Source: Mesohalobacter halotolerans (GTDB taxonomy: Bacteria > Bacteroidota > Bacteroidia > Flavobacteriales > Flavobacteriaceae). Taken from it: 64,000 nt of DNA. The DNA lies in assembly GCF_006120725.1 (NCBI RefSeq), contig NZ_SWMU01000003.1:310001-374000 (forward strand), given 5' to 3'. Shown here in pieces: positions 55,469-62,025 of the stretch (position 1 is the stretch's first letter; each line of letters opens with the position of its first letter). The notes under the pieces were generated by a model. That model was not told the origin of the DNA and ran no database searches. It was given only the letters and a program-made list of their open reading frames with translations. The translations under genes were made by a program, and so were the position numbers.

Positions 55469-55741
55469 ATGTATAATATCATATTAATTTTCGCAATAGG
55501 TGTGATGAGTCAAAATGAAATTTTGTCAAATACCAATGATACTGAAACCAAAGACCTTAAAGAATGGGTTTATTGGAATGCCTTTAGCCAAACCTTCAAC
55601 AAAACAGCAGATTATTGGCAAGCTGAATCTGCAGCATTAGAAGCAGAAGATAACGCCAGCGATGTTGTTGAAGCAGAAGAATGGCTAGCTGAAATTGAAG
55701 GTGTTAAAAAAGAAAAACACAATAAGAAATTCCACTTTTAG
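55469..55741 (+). CDS. Small acidic protein of unknown function
   Basis: A 90-residue frame I do not recognise. The N-terminus MYNIILIFAIGVMSQ is short and hydrophobic and could be a signal peptide. The rest is acidic and tryptophan-rich (EWVYWNAF, DYWQAES, AEEWLAEI) and ends in a basic KKEKHNKKFHF tail. It stands alone with a clear terminator 28 bp beyond the stop, which supports a real gene. It might be a periplasmic or exported peptide; no function can be assigned. Confidence 0.6.
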   Translation: MYNIILIFAIGVMSQNEILSNTNDTETKDLKEWVYWNAFSQTFNKTADYWQAESAALEAEDNASDVVEAEEWLAEIEGVKKEKHNKKFHF

Positions 55742-55768
55742 TTTGTTTGAGTTAATTTTAATTTAGTT

Positions 55769-55800
55769 AAACCCCTGACAAAAACTGTTAGGGGTTTTTT
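55769..55800 (+). terminator. Terminator after the small acidic gene
   Basis: Stem AAACCCCTGACA (55769-55780) with TGTTAGGGGTTT (55786-55797), one G-U pair, 5-base loop, T-run. Confidence 0.88.
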
Positions 55801-55859
55801 AATTTTAGTCAAACTTATGCAATACTTAATTTAAGATTAATTCAAGGATAGATATCCAT

Positions 55860-56258
55860 TTATTCAGGTAATTCAATTGATTTATAAATATATCTATTTA
55901 TTCTATCTATGAGTTCTTTTACAGTTTTGATTTGCTCTAAAGTGTTATGACTCATGAGCAAATCAAGCTCATATTGGTCTTCGACTAAAACTACCGGCAA
56001 CTCAAATGCTGGTCTAAATTTAGACTTGTAGAGTTTATTAAACTCATCAGCGTGCAAAAACTTCATCTCAACGTCAGATTCTTGTCTGAATTTTTTCCAA
56101 ACCTTTTTTTCTTTAAATGCCCCATAAGTGAGTTCACACAATTTACATTGATAAGTTTTTGGACTGAAGATTTTATGTGCTGAATCTAAGACTGCATTTT
56201 TGAGTCCAGAATCCGCATTATAAACAAATATAAGTTTGGGTTTGTTATTATTTCTCAT
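55860..56258 (-). CDS. Small CxxC protein cotranscribed with gldC
   Basis: A 132-residue soluble protein: KPKLIFVYNADSGLKNAVLD, then YQCKLCELTYGAF with a CxxC pair at C38 and C41, and a later FELPVVLVEDQYEL. Homologues in Flavobacteriaceae are sometimes labelled GTPase, but no P-loop is present, so the name is unsupported. The strand pattern and cysteines hint at a thioredoxin-like or metal-binding fold. Its start overlaps gldC by 11 bp, so it is translated with the gliding genes gldB-gldC. Function unknown. Confidence 0.78.
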   Translation of the reverse strand: MRNNNKPKLIFVYNADSGLKNAVLDSAHKIFSPKTYQCKLCELTYGAFKEKKVWKKFRQESDVEMKFLHADEFNKLYKSKFRPAFELPVVLVEDQYELDLLMSHNTLEQIKTVKELIDRINRYIYKSIELPE

Positions 56259-56589
56259 GGTCTTTTAACTCTAACTTTTCGGCGAAATAATCGCAAAAAT
56301 CTTTCATGGTTTTACTCATTTTTTCATCTTGCGTTGCACGATAGTAAGTATCGCTCATAGTAACAAGGGTTTGATGAAAAAAGTGTTTCATCTCATCTAC
56401 TGGCATATCTTTTGTCCACAAATCAATACGCAGACTCTCTTTGGCCTTATGGTCCCAAATCGACAGAAAAGCCGCCTTGGCTTCAGCATGATCTATACCT
56501 CCATCCTCAGCTGACCAGGTAATGTCTTCGGGAATTTTGTTTTCATCTGTCGTAACACGCAAGAGAATATCTGATGTTTTTTTACTCAT
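56248..56589 (-). CDS. gldC: Gliding motility protein GldC
   Basis: A 113-residue soluble protein matching GldC: KTSDILLRVTTDENKIPEDI, GGIDHAEAKAAFLSIWD and KMSKTMKDFCDYFAEKL. In Flavobacterium johnsoniae gldC is the partner gene of gldB; loss weakens gliding. It begins 3 bp after gldB and overlaps the CxxC gene, forming a tight three-gene operon. Confidence 0.93.
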   Translation of the reverse strand: MSKKTSDILLRVTTDENKIPEDITWSAEDGGIDHAEAKAAFLSIWDHKAKESLRIDLWTKDMPVDEMKHFFHQTLVTMSDTYYRATQDEKMSKTMKDFCDYFAEKLELKDHEK

Positions 56590-56592
56590 AAT

Positions 56593-57555
56593 TTAAGGTT
56601 TGTACTTCGATTGATTAAAAAGTTCTTGTTCTGGTAATTCTAAAATAGCTTTAAGACTTTTGTTAGGATGTTTTTCTGCATAGGCTTTTACGATTTGCCA
56701 ACCTATGTAGGCTCCTAATCGAGGTGGCGTTTCATTATCAATTTCCAGATAAAATTTACTAAACGGTGCATCTTGTAAAAAGCGTCTATTTAAATCGGTT
56801 TTACTGGAATACAGCATATCTCGTTCTATAAAGTATTGCCAGACCATGTACTCCTGCTCAGTAGCCCAACGAAAATCTTTAGCTAAATATCCAACTAAAC
56901 GATGATCCTCGATCCAGGGTAAGACTCGAGATTTAAAATACAATTTTTTACCCTCAAAAATCATTTGGCTTAAAAATGTTCGGGAATTTGGAAAATCTAT
57001 CATCCGATTAGCATATTGATGGGCGATGTCGGGTAAGATTTGGGATGGTTTTTGTAATGCAGATATATATTGTTGTAATCCCTTGTAAAACTTATGATCT
57101 TCACCTAGATAGTTATCTAAAGAAATATATAATATATCATCACCCAAAACCACTTTAGACTTATAATCTACATATTCGGCTAAGGTTACAACTTTGGGAA
57201 TAGATTGCTTCGGGAAATAATATTTGAGATGTTTAAAAAATAAAGTAATTTCATTTTGATAATCAGAGAAATCGGGAAAAGCTGTTAAAACTTCTTGTTC
57301 TATTTCATTTTGTAATGTGTCTTTTAATTTTATTTGCCATAAACTATCTGGAATCGAATTCTTAAACATAAAAGGATAATCTGTTTTTAACCGTTTTAAA
57401 TCCTGAGGACCAGCACTCGCAAAAATACTATCAAAACGGATAATATTGATATCCAATTTCATTTTTGAGATTTCAGGCTTAATTTGCCTATCTTCTTGAC
57501 ATGAAAAAAGTAAACCAACACTAAAGACAATAAATACAATTAATATTTTTTTCAT
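56593..57555 (-). CDS. gldB: Gliding motility lipoprotein GldB
   Basis: A 320-residue lipoprotein; the signal ends LLFSC (C19). Recognisable by DINIIRFDSIFASAG, the DYPFMFKNSIPDSLW-type N-part and VLGDDILYISLDNYLGED, then a C-terminal GAYIGWQIVKAYAEKHP. GldB is needed for gliding in F. johnsoniae. It is first in the gldB-gldC-CxxC operon and divergent from nadE, an arrangement I recall from other flavobacteria. Confidence 0.93.
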   Translation of the reverse strand: MKKILIVFIVFSVGLLFSCQEDRQIKPEISKMKLDINIIRFDSIFASAGPQDLKRLKTDYPFMFKNSIPDSLWQIKLKDTLQNEIEQEVLTAFPDFSDYQNEITLFFKHLKYYFPKQSIPKVVTLAEYVDYKSKVVLGDDILYISLDNYLGEDHKFYKGLQQYISALQKPSQILPDIAHQYANRMIDFPNSRTFLSQMIFEGKKLYFKSRVLPWIEDHRLVGYLAKDFRWATEQEYMVWQYFIERDMLYSSKTDLNRRFLQDAPFSKFYLEIDNETPPRLGAYIGWQIVKAYAEKHPNKSLKAILELPEQELFNQSKYKP

Positions 57556-57636
57556 AAAAACTTTTAAGGTTGAGGCCTAAAACTTAGTTTTCTTTATTTT
57601 TAAAATAATTTGACAAATATACCAAAATACAAACGC

Positions 57637-58425
57637 ATGAAAACTCAAGCTATTATTAATCATATTGTAAAATGGTTGAAAGATTATGCCAAAGACAATA
57701 AACAAAACGGATTTGTAGTTGGTGTTTCCGGTGGAATAGATTCTGCATTGACCTCAACACTTTGTGCAGAAACTGGTTTAGATGTTCTTTGTTTAGAAAT
57801 GCCTATTCATCAATCTAAAAATCAGGTATCTAGAGCAATAAAACATATTGAATGGCTCAAAAGTAAATATCCCAATGTGAGAATGACTCAAGTTAATTTG
57901 ACGCCTGTTTTTGAAAGTTTGTTGGAGGCATTACCCAATGTTGATGACGAAGAATCCAGACTCATGTCTTTGGCCAATACTAGAGCCAGATTACGTATGA
58001 CATCTTTGTATTACTTTGCTGCTCTAGAAAACCTTTTGGTCGCTGGAACAGGAAACAAAGTTGAAGATTTTGGAGTAGGTTTTTATACCAAATATGGTGA
58101 CGGTGGGGTTGACATCAGCCCTATCGCCGATTTGTTAAAAACTGAAGTTTATGAACTGGCCAAAACTATTGGAGTCAATAGTGATATTTTAAAAGCTCCT
58201 CCAACTGATGGCTTATGGGGTGACAGCCGGACGGATGAAGATCAAATTGGGGCTTCCTATCCAGAATTAGAATGGGCGATGCATATGAAGGATCTCGGGA
58301 AGACCCCATCAGATTTTGATGGCAGAGAAAAAGAGGTTTTTGATATTTTTATGGATTATAACTCAAGAAATCAGCATAAAATAAAAGCTATACCAGTATG
58401 TGAAATACCGCAGGAATTCAAGTGA
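57637..58425 (+). CDS. nadE: NAD+ synthase (ammonia-dependent)
   Basis: A 262-residue NadE using ammonia to amidate nicotinate adenine dinucleotide. The PP-loop VGVSGGIDSALT and AGTGNKVEDFGVGFYTKYGDGG are intact; there is no glutaminase domain. The ATG at 57637 (MKTQAIINHIVKWL) is preferred to the TTG at 57610. It is divergent from gldB, ending in a two-way terminator. Confidence 0.94.
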   Translation: MKTQAIINHIVKWLKDYAKDNKQNGFVVGVSGGIDSALTSTLCAETGLDVLCLEMPIHQSKNQVSRAIKHIEWLKSKYPNVRMTQVNLTPVFESLLEALPNVDDEESRLMSLANTRARLRMTSLYYFAALENLLVAGTGNKVEDFGVGFYTKYGDGGVDISPIADLLKTEVYELAKTIGVNSDILKAPPTDGLWGDSRTDEDQIGASYPELEWAMHMKDLGKTPSDFDGREKEVFDIFMDYNSRNQHKIKAIPVCEIPQEFK

Positions 58426-58460
58426 TTAAACCTATTGATTATAATCTTTTGTAGCATAAA

Positions 58461-58490
58461 AAAACCTGTAACAACTCAGTTACAGGTTTT
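58461..58490. terminator. Bidirectional terminator between nadE and acyl-CoA dehydrogenase
   Basis: A 12-bp perfect stem AAAACCTGTAAC (58461-58472) with GTTACAGGTTTT (58479-58490), loop of 6, and outer extension TAGCATA/TATGCTA with A and T runs on both sides, between two convergent genes. Confidence 0.9.
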
Positions 58491-58510
58491 ATATGCTATA
58501 AGATTAATAC

Positions 58511-60319
58511 TTAAAGCTTATAAGTATTATCTTGAATCACTCGCTCGGCTATAGTTTTACGTATTTGTAAAACATTTGGATAATTGTAATATTTAGTAAA
58601 ACGTTTTAAGCCCATAAGCATCATTTTCTGTTCGTCACCTTCGGCAAATGAGATGATAGCTTCTTTGGCTTTTTCATTTACTTTTTCGACAGCATGGTAC
58701 AATTTAAGTTTGGCCATCGCTATTTGAACTTTTTGAGACTCTTCGCCTTTCAGGTTAGCATTTTTCTTAGCTCTCAAAATAGCAGATTCAGCCATGTAGA
58801 CTTCAATTAAAATATCGGCGGAAGCTAAAAGTAATTGCTGATGTTCTTCTAGTTCTGTGCCATATTTCTGAGCTGCTGCTCCAGATACCATTAAAAATAC
58901 TTTCTTCAATTTTTTAATCATGTCTAATTCCTCTGACAGTAACTCAGAAAAGTCTGGCGTATCAAATGATGGGATACCAGTCAATTCATCTTTAACCGCT
59001 TGAGCAGGTCCCATGAAATCTACGTGGCCTTTCATTGCTTTCTTAACCAACATTCCAACGGACAACATACGGTTGATCTCATTGGTTCCTTCATAAATTC
59101 TAGAGATTCTTGCATCTCTCCAGGCAGATTCCATAGGCGTATCGGCTGAAAAGCCCATACCACCATAAATTTGGATACCTTCATCAGTGCAATTTTGAAT
59201 GTCTTCGGAAACTGCAACCTTTAAAATTGAGCATTCAATCGCAAATTCTTCAACACCTTTGAGTTCTGCCTCTTGGTGAGAATTTCCACTTTCTTTTCTC
59301 ATGTTGATACGATCTTCAATATTTTTTGCAGCTCGGTAGGACGCCGCTTCACCAGCATAAGCTGCTGTAGCCATTTCAGCAATTTTTTGTTGTATGGCAC
59401 CAAACTGAGAAATCGGCGTATTAAACTGCACACGATCGTTTGCGTATTTAACAGCAGAATCAATTACTCGTCGTTGCGCATCCAAGCAAGCTGCAGCAAG
59501 CTTGATCCTTCCAACGTTGAGGGCATTCATGGCAATCTTAAAACCACCATTACGCTCGCCCAGCAAGTTTTCTACCGGCACTTTTGTTTCGTTAAAAAAG
59601 ACTTGTCGTGTTGAAGATGAATGGATACCAAGTTTCTTCTCTTCATCGCCCAAAGATATTCCGTTTTCCAGGTCTTTTTCAACAATAAATCCGGTGATGT
59701 TTTTATCATCTTCTATTCTCGCAAATACGATAAATAGGTCACAAAAACCGGCATTAGAAATCCACATTTTTTGTCCGGAAATCTTATAGTGTTTCCCATC
59801 CTCTGAAAGTACAGCCTTGGTTTTACCTGAATTGGCATCGGAGCCCGCGCCAGGCTCAGTCAAACAATAAGCTCCAAACCATTCTCCGGTAGCGAGTTTA
59901 GGGACATACTTCTTTTTTTGATCTTCAGTTCCGTAAAGTAATATCGGTAAAGTTCCAATACCAGTATGAGCACCAAAAGCTGTTGCAATAGAACCTGTAG
60001 CTCCGGAAATGTAATCGCAAACCAACATGGTCGAAACAAAGTCCATTCCAAGTCCGTCGTATTCTTCAGGAACGGCTACGCCTAAAAATCCTAACTCACC
60101 GGCTTTTCGCATGATTTCTTCGGTCAGATCATAATTTTTCTTCTCAAATTCTTCTTTTTTAGGCCAAATTTCTCGATCGACAAATTCTTTGACGCTATCT
60201 CGCATCATTTGTTGTTCTTCAGTAAAATCTTCTGGGGTAAAAATCTCTTCTGCCTTAGTTTCCTTGACGATAAATTGACCGCCACGGATCATATCTTGTT
60301 GTTTTTCTGTTGTTTCCAT
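58511..60319 (-). CDS. Acyl-CoA dehydrogenase
   Basis: A 602-residue flavoenzyme for the first oxidation step of beta-oxidation. Motifs: YCLTEPGAGSDANSG, KMWISNAGF, RVQFNTPISQFGAIQ, and the catalytic glutamate in ARISRIYEGTNEINRML. About 180 residues beyond the usual 380-400-residue core make a C-terminal helical region, as in very-long-chain (ACADVL-like) types. Substrate chain length is not certain. It is the last gene of the fadB-thiolase operon, after an inserted four-helix-bundle gene. Confidence 0.94.
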   Translation of the reverse strand: METTEKQQDMIRGGQFIVKETKAEEIFTPEDFTEEQQMMRDSVKEFVDREIWPKKEEFEKKNYDLTEEIMRKAGELGFLGVAVPEEYDGLGMDFVSTMLVCDYISGATGSIATAFGAHTGIGTLPILLYGTEDQKKKYVPKLATGEWFGAYCLTEPGAGSDANSGKTKAVLSEDGKHYKISGQKMWISNAGFCDLFIVFARIEDDKNITGFIVEKDLENGISLGDEEKKLGIHSSSTRQVFFNETKVPVENLLGERNGGFKIAMNALNVGRIKLAAACLDAQRRVIDSAVKYANDRVQFNTPISQFGAIQQKIAEMATAAYAGEAASYRAAKNIEDRINMRKESGNSHQEAELKGVEEFAIECSILKVAVSEDIQNCTDEGIQIYGGMGFSADTPMESAWRDARISRIYEGTNEINRMLSVGMLVKKAMKGHVDFMGPAQAVKDELTGIPSFDTPDFSELLSEELDMIKKLKKVFLMVSGAAAQKYGTELEEHQQLLLASADILIEVYMAESAILRAKKNANLKGEESQKVQIAMAKLKLYHAVEKVNEKAKEAIISFAEGDEQKMMLMGLKRFTKYYNYPNVLQIRKTIAERVIQDNTYKL

Positions 60320-60368
60320 ATTATGTGTTTTGTATTGTTATTATCAATTGTTTTTAAAGATATAAGAC

Positions 60369-60806
60369 ATTAGAAATAAGAGATTAGACTCTTATAAAGC
60401 ATCTATAAAACCTAATATCATTCTTTGAAATTCTGTGTTTTTATCATGTAATTCTTTATATAATTGGTTAGAAATATATTTTGCATGGTGTGCTGCGATA
60501 AGTTGAGTTCCTAACTCATAAGATGAACCAAGGGATATATCCAAATAGTTAAGAAATGCTTTATCAGTTCTAGCAGAGCCCTCTGCAATATTTGATGGCA
60601 TCGAAACAGCTGAACCTGTTAGTTGTGACGTTAATCGGAAATCTTCCTTTTTAGGAAAACTAGAAGTGATATCATAAATATCTTTCATGATTTCTGTTCC
60701 TAATTTCCAAATTTTCAAGTTACGATGATTATGCCTTTTTCGTTTTACCATAACTTAATAATTATACTTCAAATCTTTATCTTATCTCTTGATTCTTATT
60801 TCTAAT
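60369..60806. repeat. 13-bp inverted repeats flanking the four-helix-bundle gene
   Basis: ATTAGAAATAAGA (60369-60381) lies just beyond the stop of the gene, and its reverse complement TCTTATTTCTAAT (60794-60806) lies 43 bp before its start. Further in, AGAGAT-type words are shared with a small gap. The 438-bp unit is bounded by beta-oxidation genes on both sides, suggesting an inserted cassette. Confidence 0.65.
60392..60751 (-). CDS. Four-helix-bundle protein (S23/IVP family)
   Basis: A 119-residue basic protein of the four-helix-bundle family first seen as 23S rRNA intervening-sequence proteins: HRNLKIWKLGTEIMKDIYD, RLTSQLTGSAVSMPSNIAEG, the FLNYLDISLGSSYELGTQL stretch. Here it is not in an rRNA gene but between thiolase and acyl-CoA dehydrogenase genes on the same strand. 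Members may bind nucleic acid or act as accessory proteins of retroelements (Avd of diversity-generating retroelements has this fold), but no reverse transcriptase is nearby. Function is unknown. Confidence 0.85.
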   Translation of the reverse strand: MVKRKRHNHRNLKIWKLGTEIMKDIYDITSSFPKKEDFRLTSQLTGSAVSMPSNIAEGSARTDKAFLNYLDISLGSSYELGTQLIAAHHAKYISNQLYKELHDKNTEFQRMILGFIDAL

Positions 60807-60810
60807 TTCT

Positions 60811-61998
60811 CTAGAACACTTCATAAATACCAGCTGCACCTTGTCCTGTCCCAACACACATCGTTACCATGGCATGTTTACTTTTGAGGTTTCGCTTTTT
60901 CATTTCATCAAAAACCTGCACTGAAAGTTTTGCACCTGTACAGCCTAAAGGATGTCCGAGTGCAATGGCTCCTCCATTAACATTTAAAATGTCTGGATTA
61001 ATTTCTAATTCCCGGCTTACAGCCAGAGATTGTGAAGCAAATGCTTCATTAAGTTCAATGAGTTCAATATCGGTGAGTTTCAGCCCAGCTTGATCTAATG
61101 CTTTTGGAATCGCTTTGATCGGACCTATACCCATAATACGGGGTTCAACACCTGCCGCAGCGTAACTTACTAATTTAGCCACAGGTTCGAGGTTGAGTTC
61201 TTTGACCATATCCTCACTCATGACCATTACAAACGCGGCACCATCACTCATTTGTGAAGAATTTCCTGCCGTGACGCTTCCGCCTTCTGCAAACACCGGT
61301 CGGAGTTTATTCAAGACCTCTTCAGAAGTATCTGCTCTTGGTCCTTGATCTTGGTCTACGGTGTAGGTTTTTGTTTGTTTTTTATTGGAGTGATCTACAA
61401 AGATCTCTTCGACTTCAATAGGCACGATTTGGTCCTTAAAGCGACCTTCATTTTGTGCTTTTATGGCTTTTTGATGAGATTGATAAGCGAATGCATTCTG
61501 ATCTTCTTTGCTTACCTTGTACTTCTCTGCCACAGCCTCTGCTGTCAAACCCATGCCCCAATAGTAACTCTCGTGACCCTCATGTGCAGTTTTGTAATTG
61601 GGTACTGGTTTATAGCCGCCCATGGGAATGTAACTCATACTTTCTGAGCCACCTGCAATAATACAATCGGCCATTCCAACTTGAATCTTTGCAGAAGCGA
61701 TTGCGATGGTTTCAAGTCCAGATGCACAATACCTGTTTACGGTGACACCTGGTACCTCTTCAGTATTCAATCCCATTAATGAAACCAGACGTCCCATATT
61801 CAAACCTTGCTCAGCTTCTGGCATGGCGTTTCCTACAATCACATCATCTATTCGAGACTTATCGAATTCTGGTAATTGTTTCATCATATAATTGATGGTT
61901 TCAGCCGCAAGATCATCGGGGCGTTTGAATCTAAAGACACCTCTAGGCGCCTTTCCAACTGCGGTTCTATATGCTTTTACTATATATGCCTCTTTCAT
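60811..61998 (-). CDS. fadA: Acetyl-CoA C-acyltransferase (thiolase)
   Basis: A 395-residue thiolase for the last step of beta-oxidation. The active Cys is in VNRYCASGLETIAIAS, the NEAFASQSLAV block is present, the His is in GGAIALGHPLGCTGA, and the second Cys is in MVTMCVGTGQGAAG. It starts 27 bp after fadB and is the second gene of the operon. Whether it is degradative (FadA) or biosynthetic depends on context; the fadB neighbour favours degradation. Confidence 0.94.
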   Translation of the reverse strand: MKEAYIVKAYRTAVGKAPRGVFRFKRPDDLAAETINYMMKQLPEFDKSRIDDVIVGNAMPEAEQGLNMGRLVSLMGLNTEEVPGVTVNRYCASGLETIAIASAKIQVGMADCIIAGGSESMSYIPMGGYKPVPNYKTAHEGHESYYWGMGLTAEAVAEKYKVSKEDQNAFAYQSHQKAIKAQNEGRFKDQIVPIEVEEIFVDHSNKKQTKTYTVDQDQGPRADTSEEVLNKLRPVFAEGGSVTAGNSSQMSDGAAFVMVMSEDMVKELNLEPVAKLVSYAAAGVEPRIMGIGPIKAIPKALDQAGLKLTDIELIELNEAFASQSLAVSRELEINPDILNVNGGAIALGHPLGCTGAKLSVQVFDEMKKRNLKSKHAMVTMCVGTGQGAAGIYEVF

Positions 61999-62025
61999 AA
62001 TTTTAAGTTTTTACATTCAAAAGTT

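Noticed and set aside
55860-56258. GTPase function for the small CxxC protein
   Set aside because: No Walker A or other G motifs are present in its 132 residues.
60392-60751. Diversity-generating retroelement based on an Avd-like fold
   Set aside because: No reverse transcriptase, template repeat or variable-repeat target is seen nearby; the gene fits the S23/IVP family.
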